Shown: positions 6,405-15,104 of the stretch, in pieces | Layout of the letters: the number at the start of each line of letters is the position of its first letter | Position numbering within the stretch: position 1 is the stretch's first letter | NCBI GenBank assembly: GCA_030649165.1 | Contig: JAUSGG010000145.1 | Location: 1-39,670 of the forward strand | From: Armatimonadota bacterium | GTDB lineage: Bacteria; Armatimonadota; UBA5829; JAUSEB01 | DNA length: 39,670 bases | Direction of reading: 5' to 3' | Program-made: the position numbers and the translations under genes | The notes under the pieces: generated by a model | Databases searched by the model: none | Seen by the model: the letters and a program-made list of their open reading frames with translations, nothing else | What the model was told of the DNA's origin: nothing

Positions 6405-9400
6405 TTGAACACACCCGGTCTCATTTCGCCACGGCGGGCCGCAATAGCACAGGCTGCAACCACGGCGGTTATCGCCGCCCTCCTCATATTGACCTTACTG
6501 CTATTTGCCAATGCGCAGACGGTCGATCGCACCACTCTCACAGGCAGAGTGCTGTGCGGATACCAGGGCTGGTTCGCCTGCGAAGGCGACGGCGGCGGCC
6601 TCGGCTGGCAGCACTGGAGCCAGGGCGGGTCCGTCATCGGCCCCGACCTCTATAACACCGATGTCTGGCCCGACGTGACCGAGTATAACTCCGAGGACCT
6701 CTACAACTGCGGACCTCTCGTGACCTTGACGAACGGACAGCCCGGTTACCTGTTCAGTCCGAGGAAGCAGGGGGTTACGGATACGCACTTCAGGTGGATG
6801 CAGGAGAACAACATCGACGGCGTGTTTCTTCAGCGGTTTTCCGGCGGCCTGGGCAATCCGGGAGGCGCGGGCCAGCAGCACAAAGACGCCGTGTTGCAGA
6901 ACATAATGCGTTCCTCTTACAAATATGGCCGCACTTTCTGCATTGAATGGGATATCTCCGGAACGAGCGAACCCGAACTCTTCGACAAGCTGACAAATGA
7001 CTGGACCTACCTGAACACCACCTTCGATATGAAGAACCATTCGCGCTACCAGTACCACAATGGCAGGCCGGTCGTCTCGATCTGGGGCATCGGCATAACC
7101 GACCGGCCCGGCACCGCGCAACAATTCGAACAGATCATCGGCTGGTTCCACGGCCAGAACGTTTTCGTGATCGGCGGGGTAGCGCCCGGGTGGAGGACCC
7201 TCAGCGGCGTCAAGAACGACAACCCGGCCTGGTGGACCGCGGTCTACAACAGCCTGGACGGAATCAGTCCGTGGACTGTCGGGGCGTACGCGGACTGGGG
7301 CGGCATTCAGTACTTCAGAGACACTTTCTGGGGTCCTGATATCGTGGACTGCAACAGCCGCGGAGTGGTGTACATTCCGGTGGCCTGGTCCCGGTTTGGA
7401 TGGGACAACGCAAACCACCTGCCGTGCGGGACGTCCAAGTTTCCGACTCGCGGCGGACAGCATTTGTGGGACCAGAGTTACGCGCAGAAGAGTGTCGGAT
7501 CGACGACGCAGAAGATAGCCATGTTCGACGAATGTGATGAGTCGACCGCCATTCTGAAGATGTCCGACGACGTTCCGGTCACGGGCTGCTGGTGGACCAG
7601 CGAAGGTCTGCCTCACGATTGGTATCTCAGGCTAGCCGGCTACGGCGGCAAGATGTTTCGCGGCGAAATCCCGCTTTCCCAGACACTGCCGATCAGCCCA
7701 TCTAGCTCGCCGGACAACGCATCCGTTGTCAGCAACACCATTCCCTCGACGATGGCCCTGGGGCAGCAGTATTCCGTGTCGATCACGATGCAGAACACCG
7801 GCGAGACCTGCTGGAACTCCGAGTTCTTCAAACTGGCGGCGGTTGGCGATTCGGACCCCTTCACGACCACGACGAAATACGCGATGGCGTCCGGCGCGAC
7901 CGTCATGCCCGGCCAGCAGACGACCTTCAGCTTCACGTTGAGAGCCCCCGTCCGCGACGGCGTCTACGTCACCGACTGGGAGATGAGCCACGAGCTCATC
8001 ACGCGGTTCGGGGCCAAACTCGTGAAAGTGATCACAGTCGGGGCCGGCCCGACGATGCTTAACAACAGCGCGTTCCCCTCCAACTCCGACGGCTGGACTA
8101 CATCCACCTGGCGAGCTGGGACCTCCAGCTACGGCACGATGGCCTGGAACTCAGGAGCCGGCAACCCCGGAGGCGCGATGCGCAGCACGGGCGCCGGCAG
8201 CACGGACAACACCGACCGCTGCGCGCGCGAAGGCGGGGAGATAAGAAAGACGATCAGCTCGGTCGGTCATCAAGATCTGGTGGTCTCGTACGACCTGAGG
8301 GTGAACGCGCTTGGCTCGGACCGAACCGGGGCCGGGACGGGAACGTGCGCTGTGGACCACAGTCTGGTCGATGAACAGCTCAGCGTCTTCTATTCGACCA
8401 ACAGCGGCTCCAGTTGGACCGAGACCGACTGGCTGAAGAGAGGCGACTTGAAGGCGAGCTACTTGACCTACGGGACGCGCTACATCGATCTGTCGAGCGT
8501 AACAGCCTGCGATAACAACCCCAACTTCGCGCTTCGCTTCCGCTGGCAGCTCAACACCAGCGGCGACTACGCGGATTTGGACAACATAAAAGTGATGGGC
8601 AACATAATCGACATCACGGCTCCGGGTCCGGTCACCGGCGTATCGGCGGCGGGCGGGAACGAGCACGTGGCGTTGACGTGGACCAACCCCTCCGACCCGG
8701 ATTTCACAGGAACGATGGTCAGATACAGGACGGACACCTACCCGACGAGCGTAACAAACGGCTCTCTTGTCACAGACGAGCCCGGCTCGCCCGGAACGAG
8801 CGACGGCTGCATACACATCGGGTTGACAAACGGCGTGACGCACTACTACGCGGCGTTCGCGCACGATGACGGGGCGCATTACTCGACATCGGTCACGGCT
8901 TCGGGCGTTCCACAAGGGACGGTGGAAGAGTGGGTCAACGAGTCGTTTGACGCTTATCCGAACGGAAACCTCGGCGGCCTGAAATGGCGCGTCACAAGCG
9001 AGGCGAGCGCTCAGGTGCAGTCGGCAATGGCCAAAGGCGGAGCCGGAAAGGCGCTGCTTCTCGACACTATTGCGGCCGAGCGCCCTATCGCGAACGAGGT
9101 CGACTTCACCGGCAAGACGGCCGGATACTGCTATCTGAGCCTGGACGTCGCAAGCAACTCATCGGGCGGCTCGGTCGCGGATGCGATAGGATGCGTGACC
9201 GTGTACGGCTCGGATTCCGCGACTGAAATAGCGAGGCTGTGGATAGACCGTGGGGCCGGCGTTTTCAACCGTCTCCTGGTGGAATACGGCAGCGGCAGTT
9301 GGGCGGTGCTGACGGCGGCCGCGGTCAATGACACGTGGTACAACGTTAAGATCGGTTTCAACATAGACACGAGGCAGTTGGACCTGTGGCTGGACGGGTC

Positions 9401-10454
9401 CGGCAAAGGGACCAACTACGCCTGGAAAGGGACCGCGACCAACATCTCCAGGATAGCCATCTCAAGCGACGGAAACGCGAACCTGAGCCCGCGGAAGGCT
9501 TACATCGACAACCTGCGTTTCGAGCCGAAGCCTGGGGTCGTGTCCGAAGTGCGCGATGACGGAGGCTGGAGCCCGAGCCTCGACAAACTACACTTCAGCT
9601 TCGATCCCGTGCTCTACAGCGCCGAGTACAAGTATGCCATAGGAACCACCTCAGGCGGGACTCAGATACGAAATTGGACAAGCTGCGGGACCTCGACCGA
9701 CTACACAGCCACAGGATTGAGCCTCACCGAGAGCGCCAACTACTACATAAGCGTTCAATGCGGCACGTTGTATGGATTGTGGGGCGCGACAAAGAACGCC
9801 GACGGCGTCAAGGTCGCTCCGGGTATCGCGAGCATACAGGCTGCAAAAGCTCTCGCGGATGGAGCGCCGACGGATGTCAAGGCTCTCCGAAGTAAGATCG
9901 TCACCGGCGTCTTCCCCGGCTGCTTCTACATCCAGGAGCCGGGCAGCCTTTGCGGCTTAAGAATAGCCTCCACCACCTTTGTCGCTCCCGGCAACGAAGT
10001 TGACGCCTGCGGAGTGATGAAAGGCTCAGGGGCCGAAAGATACGTCGACACAACAGGCTGTGGGATCATCAAGACGGCTCCCGGCCCGGGTCTTCCCAAC
10101 ACGGTAGTCTTGCCCAACGCCTCCGTCGGCGGAGCGGACTTGAACGCTTACACTCTCGGAGTAGATGGCGGGATCGGACCCAACAACATCGGCCTGTATG
10201 TGACCGCCTGTGGAAGAGTGACCCAGAGGCAGAGCGCCGATCCGAAGTACTTCTACATCGACGACGGCTGTGGTCTGATAGACGGAACCCAGATGGCGGG
10301 CGTGGACAACGTGGGTATCCGTATCAACGCGGACCCCGCCGGCTATCCCCAAGGCGCTTATGTTGTAGTGACCGGCGTCAGTTCAGTCTTCTCCGACGCC
10401 GGCCAACTAAAGCGCCAAGTCCTTCCCAGCGAGGTCAGAGTCTTGGCTCCGTAG
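6405..10454 (+). CDS. Secreted multi-domain GH99/GH71-like glycosidase
   Basis: This 1349-residue exported protein has a signal peptide (RR, a hydrophobic core, cut after ANA near residue 37). Residues 45-425 resemble the GH99/GH71-like hydrolases, with LCGYQGWFACEGDG, WPDVTEYNSEDL, FRWMQENNIDGVFLQRF, FCIEWDISG and VVSIWGIG. An NBR1-type Ig-like domain (about 435-545) follows, then a galactose-binding-like jelly roll (550-735), an FN3 domain (738-835), a LamG-like jelly roll (845-1060), and a second FN3-like domain. The last ~205 residues form two OB-like repeats shared with the gene ending at 17673. The TTG start has GAGGGGGCGG about 5-7 bases upstream. It probably attacks an external polysaccharide; the exact substrate is unknown. 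Confidence 0.8.
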   Translation: MNTPGLISPRRAAIAQAATTAVIAALLILTLLLFANAQTVDRTTLTGRVLCGYQGWFACEGDGGGLGWQHWSQGGSVIGPDLYNTDVWPDVTEYNSEDLYNCGPLVTLTNGQPGYLFSPRKQGVTDTHFRWMQENNIDGVFLQRFSGGLGNPGGAGQQHKDAVLQNIMRSSYKYGRTFCIEWDISGTSEPELFDKLTNDWTYLNTTFDMKNHSRYQYHNGRPVVSIWGIGITDRPGTAQQFEQIIGWFHGQNVFVIGGVAPGWRTLSGVKNDNPAWWTAVYNSLDGISPWTVGAYADWGGIQYFRDTFWGPDIVDCNSRGVVYIPVAWSRFGWDNANHLPCGTSKFPTRGGQHLWDQSYAQKSVGSTTQKIAMFDECDESTAILKMSDDVPVTGCWWTSEGLPHDWYLRLAGYGGKMFRGEIPLSQTLPISPSSSPDNASVVSNTIPSTMALGQQYSVSITMQNTGETCWNSEFFKLAAVGDSDPFTTTTKYAMASGATVMPGQQTTFSFTLRAPVRDGVYVTDWEMSHELITRFGAKLVKVITVGAGPTMLNNSAFPSNSDGWTTSTWRAGTSSYGTMAWNSGAGNPGGAMRSTGAGSTDNTDRCAREGGEIRKTISSVGHQDLVVSYDLRVNALGSDRTGAGTGTCAVDHSLVDEQLSVFYSTNSGSSWTETDWLKRGDLKASYLTYGTRYIDLSSVTACDNNPNFALRFRWQLNTSGDYADLDNIKVMGNIIDITAPGPVTGVSAAGGNEHVALTWTNPSDPDFTGTMVRYRTDTYPTSVTNGSLVTDEPGSPGTSDGCIHIGLTNGVTHYYAAFAHDDGAHYSTSVTASGVPQGTVEEWVNESFDAYPNGNLGGLKWRVTSEASAQVQSAMAKGGAGKALLLDTIAAERPIANEVDFTGKTAGYCYLSLDVASNSSGGSVADAIGCVTVYGSDSATEIARLWIDRGAGVFNRLLVEYGSGSWAVLTAAAVNDTWYNVKIGFNIDTRQLDLWLDGSGKGTNYAWKGTATNISRIAISSDGNANLSPRKAYIDNLRFEPKPGVVSEVRDDGGWSPSLDKLHFSFDPVLYSAEYKYAIGTTSGGTQIRNWTSCGTSTDYTATGLSLTESANYYISVQCGTLYGLWGATKNADGVKVAPGIASIQAAKALADGAPTDVKALRSKIVTGVFPGCFYIQEPGSLCGLRIASTTFVAPGNEVDACGVMKGSGAERYVDTTGCGIIKTAPGPGLPNTVVLPNASVGGADLNAYTLGVDGGIGPNNIGLYVTACGRVTQRQSADPKYFYIDDGCGLIDGTQMAGVDNVGIRINADPAGYPQGAYVVVTGVSSVFSDAGQLKRQVLPSEVRVLAP

Positions 10455-10480
10455 GTTGCCGCTCCCACAACCTGCAAACC

Positions 10481-10555
10481 TAAGAACCTTGGAACCCTGG
10501 AACCCTATAACCCTGGAACCCTATAAACCTACAAACTTACAAACTTACAAACCTA
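10481..10555. repeat. CCCTATAA/ACAAACTT word array between convergent genes
   Basis: Degenerate 10-11-bp units (GGAACCCT, ATAACCCT, ACAAACTT) fill the gap between two convergent genes. The array runs into the last codons of the peptidase gene on the minus strand, and its TTACAAAC word supplies that gene's stop codon. Confidence 0.65.
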
Positions 10556-12876
10556 ATCGCGTAGCTGTCCGAGACCGCCCCGTAAGTATCTCTTGAGTGC
10601 TGCAGCCCCTGGGTTCCCGTTTGATTCTCGATCCCCACGGTCGCCTTCGCCCCGGCGCCGTAGACCAGGTTTGCGCTCGCCACGTTCAGATACTGAAAGA
10701 CGATATCGTTCGAGCCTTCGCAGAGGACCGCCTGCAATGTGAACAGGGCCGTCTTGGCTAACCGATGCGGCACGCCGACCCAGCTCACGACGAACTTGCG
10801 GTCCGGAGCAACGCCGACCGTGCCCGCTCGCACAGCGCCCGTGCGCGGATTGAGGTCGTCCCAGTAGGGATAGATAGCGGCATTGGGCGTGGCTGGGAGA
10901 GGAATTGCCGTGTTTGCACTCGCGGTCGCGCCCGTTTTGCTGAAACTGATCAGCCCGTTTGAACCCACGAACAAATAGGTGTAGTTTTGGCCGTAGAACC
11001 GGAAGACGAAGGGTATGCTGATCGCCTTGCTGACGGAGTTGTCGGACAGGGAGATTCGCGAATGGCTATCCGGCGCTATCCAGGAGAATGTGGCCGGCTG
11101 CTCCACATAGCTCTGCGTCGCGGTAACGGTGAGCTGGACCGGCCTGGTCGCGCTGCCGTTTCCGTTCGTGGTGTTCGCAAAGGTTATCGTGTCGGAATAG
11201 ACGCCCGCTGAAAGCGCGGTCGCGCCGGAGTTGATGGTGACCGTAACCGGAACGCTTTCGCCGGGGCTGAGGCTTCCACTGCCGGATGACAATGTGACCC
11301 ACGTCGCCGTCTTGCTTGCGGTCCAGCTAAGCGCGCTGCCGCCGGTGTTGCTCAGGGTGTAGATCTGGCTGAGCGGGCTGAAAGGTCCTCCGGCAGGGCC
11401 GGTGGACGTGATCCCGCCGGCCGGACTGACCGCCAGCGTCCCCGGCGACGGAGTGGCCGACCCAGACGTAAACGCCTTCAGGCAGACGTTGGCATTGGAG
11501 AAGCTCTGAGTTATATCCGACCAACTGGAGCCTGCGCTGCTGATATAGCTCTGCCCCGGTCCGGCCGCCGCGCCGCTGCTGTAGCCGGAATATGGTCGTT
11601 CCATGGGGACTGGGTAGTTGTAGCCGGGTGTGGTTAGTCGAACGACCAGGGAGAACTTGCGCCCCGCCGTGAGCGAGACCGGAGAGTCGAGCCGAACAGT
11701 CTGATAGCCCGCGTCCCCCAGGGTACCCGATTTCGTCGCCGCGAGCGTTCCACTCGTTGGGCCCGTGGTCGCATCGGTGTATACGTAAAGCGCGTAGCCG
11801 GACAATGGCGACGCCGCGTACCAGCTTGCCGCCTGCAGCGCCGAGTCCGAGGCCGCCGTAAACACGTTGGCGAACCAGGCGGTATTGGACCCGTATCCGC
11901 AGCTCCCGATCCATCCGTAAGGATCGTATTGGTAGACTGTGTCGTAGGCGATCGACTGGTCGGCCGTGAACGCCGCGTTTTCCGTCCCGACATTCGTGTC
12001 GTAGTAAGAGATGTAGAAGTAGCCGTTCTGCCCCCAGTACGCGCCCCAGCTATTCTTGATGATGAAAGCGCCGTTGTCCGGTGGAATGGTCCCGAAGTTG
12101 TTCTTATCGAAGCTGTCGTCCCAGCCGACTACGCAGACGGCGTGGTTGGGCGCCGACCCTCCGTAGTAGTAATAACCCTTTGTGGTGGAGTTATAGTAGG
12201 CGTCATTGTGATAGTAGGTCGTGTACACAGCCCCATAGGTCATCACAGCCTGCTTGATCCCGGTGTTGTCCAACACGCTGCTTCTATCAGGGATGAAGCT
12301 GACTTGCTGAACGTTGGCCGCGACCGGCAGTCCTGACGGGGAATAGCAGCTAGAAGCGCTGTACGGATCGTCGGACTCATTGATGGGACCTCCCCACCTG
12401 GCGAGGTACGCCGTGGCCATGGTCCTGTTGCCTCCCTCGCAGCAACTGATATCGAAGCCGCTGAGGTTTTTCAGGTTGTTTTCGGAGAAATCGCAGGATT
12501 GCGTGGGCATCAACGAAGACTCCAGAGACCCAATGGCGGCAAAGGCCCAACAGCTCCCGCACCCGCCCTGGTTTCTGACGGGCGTAAGTTTCCCCAGAGG
12601 GCGAAGGTCGTAATAGGTGGGAAGCGCCAGAGTGATATCGAAACGCCCGGGCAGTCCGCGCGTGTGCGACAGGTCGATAGGCTCCGGTATGAGGCCGGAC
12701 ACTGCCTCGCTGACCGCCAGCGCCTTGCCGGTGAACTCCGGCTTGTCCACGAACGACGCGAATTCAGGATTGTCCGGAGCAATGGACAGGGCGGCATCCT
12801 GAGCGGCGACCGGCGCGCAGGCCAAAGCCAGCGCAAATACCAGCAGGACCAGCCTGCACGGGTGTAGACACTTCAT
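10537..12876 (-). CDS. Secreted C1A (papain-family) cysteine peptidase, multi-domain
   Basis: This 779-residue protein starts with a signal peptide (cleavage after VAA near residue 25). A propeptide-like stretch and a papain catalytic domain from about residue 85 follow. The active site is complete: Q103 and C109 in NQGGCGSCWAFAA, H245 in NHAVCVVGW, and N275 in IIKNSWGAYWG. Next come a lectin-like beta domain usual in bacterial C1A proteins (about 315-480), a BACON-like all-beta domain (about 490-595), and a C-terminal domain with IPFVFRFYGQNYTYLFVGSN. GGAGG lies 8 bases before the ATG. It sits between two plus-strand secreted hydrolases but lacks their shared C-terminal module. Its last residues, RFVSL, are encoded inside an intergenic word array. 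Role: extracellular protein degradation. Confidence 0.88.
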   Translation of the reverse strand: MKCLHPCRLVLLVFALALACAPVAAQDAALSIAPDNPEFASFVDKPEFTGKALAVSEAVSGLIPEPIDLSHTRGLPGRFDITLALPTYYDLRPLGKLTPVRNQGGCGSCWAFAAIGSLESSLMPTQSCDFSENNLKNLSGFDISCCEGGNRTMATAYLARWGGPINESDDPYSASSCYSPSGLPVAANVQQVSFIPDRSSVLDNTGIKQAVMTYGAVYTTYYHNDAYYNSTTKGYYYYGGSAPNHAVCVVGWDDSFDKNNFGTIPPDNGAFIIKNSWGAYWGQNGYFYISYYDTNVGTENAAFTADQSIAYDTVYQYDPYGWIGSCGYGSNTAWFANVFTAASDSALQAASWYAASPLSGYALYVYTDATTGPTSGTLAATKSGTLGDAGYQTVRLDSPVSLTAGRKFSLVVRLTTPGYNYPVPMERPYSGYSSGAAAGPGQSYISSAGSSWSDITQSFSNANVCLKAFTSGSATPSPGTLAVSPAGGITSTGPAGGPFSPLSQIYTLSNTGGSALSWTASKTATWVTLSSGSGSLSPGESVPVTVTINSGATALSAGVYSDTITFANTTNGNGSATRPVQLTVTATQSYVEQPATFSWIAPDSHSRISLSDNSVSKAISIPFVFRFYGQNYTYLFVGSNGLISFSKTGATASANTAIPLPATPNAAIYPYWDDLNPRTGAVRAGTVGVAPDRKFVVSWVGVPHRLAKTALFTLQAVLCEGSNDIVFQYLNVASANLVYGAGAKATVGIENQTGTQGLQHSRDTYGAVSDSYAIRFVSL

Positions 12877-13228
12877 CTGGTTCCTCCAAACGCGGGGTTT
12901 GCTTGCGGTTCAGGCCCCAACTGTACACGAGACATGCTGGTACATGCCATAGGCCGGGGCGCAGGTAGGCTGGTACGATTGCGGTTTTCGGGGTGAAGAG
13001 CGGGAGGAGTGGAGCGAGTCGTATAAACCCGATGAGTCGCGGAGAACGGCTCCCTCTCCCTTGAGAAGGACCACGGAGAGACGAAGGACCGAGGGATCAG
13101 AACTGTCCGGCAGCCCAAGTTCCTGCTCCTCAATGACACCGGCGTTTACCGAATGTCACCCGTCGTAGCTTCAAGTTTTCAAACCGTTTATACATGCCTC
13201 GTACGATTACCTGTTTTTCGGAATGACC
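12877..13228. other. Divergent intergenic region
   Basis: This lies between the divergent C1A and sedolisin-like peptidase genes. TACATGCC-type words recur at about 12940 and 13191, with a related TACATACATG at about 13250. CTGGTACGATT and CTCGTACGATT (about 12970 and 13199) are similar, and one double-hairpin-like fragment lies near 13050. No gene was recognised. A shared operator is possible but unproven. Confidence 0.3.
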
Positions 13229-13257
13229 TTGACGCGATGGCGATGTTGGTACATACA
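13229..13257 (+). promoter_or_regulatory. Sigma70-type promoter for the sedolisin-like gene
   Basis: TTGACG (13229-13234), a 17-bp spacer and CATACA (13252-13257) predict a start near 13264. The -35 is strong and the -10 weak. The leader of about 100 nt contains CCCG/CGGG (13298-13311) followed by CTTTTTTG, which could act as a weak attenuator before the gene. Confidence 0.35.
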
Positions 13258-13364
13258 TGTTGGGAAGCTCGGCAGTATGGGGCTTGCTAGCGCAACACCC
13301 GTAAGGCCGGGGCTTTTTTGGCTTGTTGGTAAGGGTTCAGAGAGGGATTGGGAGGAGAAGAAGG

Positions 13365-15104
13365 ATGGAGTTCAGGAATGCTACGCGTTTTTCGGTACTT
13401 CAGCGGGGGGTCGGACAGGCTACCTGTGCCTTGGGACTGTTGCTCTCATTGACATTTTGGCCCGGCTCCTTAGCTGCCGCACAGCCGGTTGCTATATCAC
13501 AGCAGGCCATGGAACAAATCGCGGCGATTCGGCAGGAAAAAGGCTCTTGGACGCCCGCGCAACGGAAAATCGAATCCAAGCTCTTGCTGGCCGCCAAGAA
13601 GAACCGGCAGGCGCCACTAGCCATCGGCATGCCTGAGCTGCGTTCATCCATTGAGCTGGATAGCGAGAACAAAGTCCTCGTTGATGTCAGGGCAGTAGTT
13701 ACGGACCAACTGATCACTGAGATCAAAGCTTTGGGCGGCGATGTCATAAACAGTTTGCCTCAGTATCATGCCATCCGTGCTCGCCTCCCAATCATACAGG
13801 TAGAGACGCTGGCTGCGAAGGCCGCCGTACGATCCATCCGACCGGCGGACGTCATGTTTACGAATAAGACGAACACGACGCAGGGAGACGTCGCCCACAG
13901 AGCATACGCGGCGCGTAGCGCCTTCGGGATTGACGGAACAGGCGTGAAGGTTGGCGTGATCTCCGATAGCGTAGACTACCTGGCGACCGTCCAGAGCTCG
14001 GGGGACCTGCCGGGTGCCGTTACGGTGCTTTCGGGACAAAGCGGCAACCCCGGCAGCAGTGAGGGAACGGCCATGCTGGAGATCGTCTACGACCTCGCGC
14101 CCGGCGCAGAACTCTATTTCGCCACTGCCAACGGAGGAGAAGCCAACTTCGCAAACAACGTCTTGGCCCTTCAGTCCGCCGGCTGCAACGTGATCGTTGA
14201 CGACGTGGGCTACTTCGCCGAACCAGTCTTCCAGGACGGAATCATCGCGCAGGCCGTCGAGACCGTCTGCGCTGCCGGGGCTCGCTATTTCTCAGCCGCC
14301 GGCAACTCGGGGAACGAGAACGACGGCACTTCAGGCGTGTGGGAAGGGGACTATGTGCCGATGGCTGTCCCACCTGCCATTGGGTACGGGACCGCGCAGA
14401 GCTTCGGCGGCAGCAACTCCGACCTGATCACGGTGGATTCACCGTCGTTCTTTACCTTGCAGTGGTCGGACCCAATGGGTGGATCCGCCAACGACTACGA
14501 TCTTTACCTCTTGGACTCGACGCTCACCACGGTGCTCGATGGGTCCGCGGGCTGGCAGACGGGAATCGAAGACCCATTCGAGATTATTGACTCACGAACG
14601 CGCAATGACGCCGGCAACCGGCTCGTCATCGTAAAATACTCGGGCAACGCCCGGTATATGCACCTCAACGCCAACCGAGGCCGATTGTCGGTAAACACGG
14701 CTGGGCAGACGTGGGGACATTCCGCGGCAGCGAGCGCCTACAGCGTCGCAGCCGTGGATGTAGCCACGGCCGGCGGTGGGATCTTCACAGGCGGGCCATC
14801 CAACCCAGTCGAGACTTACAGTTCCGACGGGCCGCGCCGGGTCTTCTATGTGGCCAACGGCACCCCGATCACGCCAGGCAACTTCTCGTCCACGGGCGGC
14901 GCAGTGCGCCAAAAGCCTGACCTTGCCGCAGCTGACGGCGTAGCGACAGCCACGCCCCCTGCGGCATGGTTCAACCCATTCTACGGGACCTCCGCTGCAG
15001 CGCCTCACGCAGCGGCAATAGCAGCGCTCCTACTTGACTACAAACCCATCCCTGACGCCTTCGCGGATGAGAACTGCCTTCGCGGCGACGGCGCTGGACA
15101 TTGA
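13365..15104 (+). CDS. Secreted sedolisin-like serine peptidase, 5' part of a frameshifted gene
   Basis: The protein starts with a signal peptide (cut after LAAA near residue 39), a prodomain and a subtilisin-fold catalytic domain. No HGTH motif is present. The first Asp is D201 (GVISDSVDY). The usual His region reads SEGTAMLEIVYDLAPGAEL, giving E239 and D243 in the E-x-x-x-D spacing of sedolisins (S53-like). The nucleophile is S543 in GTSAAAPHAAAIAALL. The frame then runs off into an unrelated tail. Reading one base fewer in the AAA at 15042-15044 gives LLLDYNPSLTPSRMRTAF and continues the domain in the next frame, to 17673. ATG 13365 has GGGAGGAG 8 bases upstream. The break could be mutation or sequencing error. 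Confidence 0.85.
   Translation: MEFRNATRFSVLQRGVGQATCALGLLLSLTFWPGSLAAAQPVAISQQAMEQIAAIRQEKGSWTPAQRKIESKLLLAAKKNRQAPLAIGMPELRSSIELDSENKVLVDVRAVVTDQLITEIKALGGDVINSLPQYHAIRARLPIIQVETLAAKAAVRSIRPADVMFTNKTNTTQGDVAHRAYAARSAFGIDGTGVKVGVISDSVDYLATVQSSGDLPGAVTVLSGQSGNPGSSEGTAMLEIVYDLAPGAELYFATANGGEANFANNVLALQSAGCNVIVDDVGYFAEPVFQDGIIAQAVETVCAAGARYFSAAGNSGNENDGTSGVWEGDYVPMAVPPAIGYGTAQSFGGSNSDLITVDSPSFFTLQWSDPMGGSANDYDLYLLDSTLTTVLDGSAGWQTGIEDPFEIIDSRTRNDAGNRLVIVKYSGNARYMHLNANRGRLSVNTAGQTWGHSAAASAYSVAAVDVATAGGGIFTGGPSNPVETYSSDGPRRVFYVANGTPITPGNFSSTGGAVRQKPDLAAADGVATATPPAAWFNPFYGTSAAAPHAAAIAALLLDYKPIPDAFADENCLRGDGAGH

Noticed and set aside
13264-13320. c-di-GMP or other known riboswitch
   Set aside because: GCGCAACACCCGTAAGG looks suggestive but the conserved core of the class I c-di-GMP aptamer, or of any other class I know, is missing.
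13959-14993. Calling the peptidase an ordinary S8 subtilisin
   Set aside because: No His-Gly-Thr motif is present; the residues available are Glu and Asp in sedolisin-like spacing.
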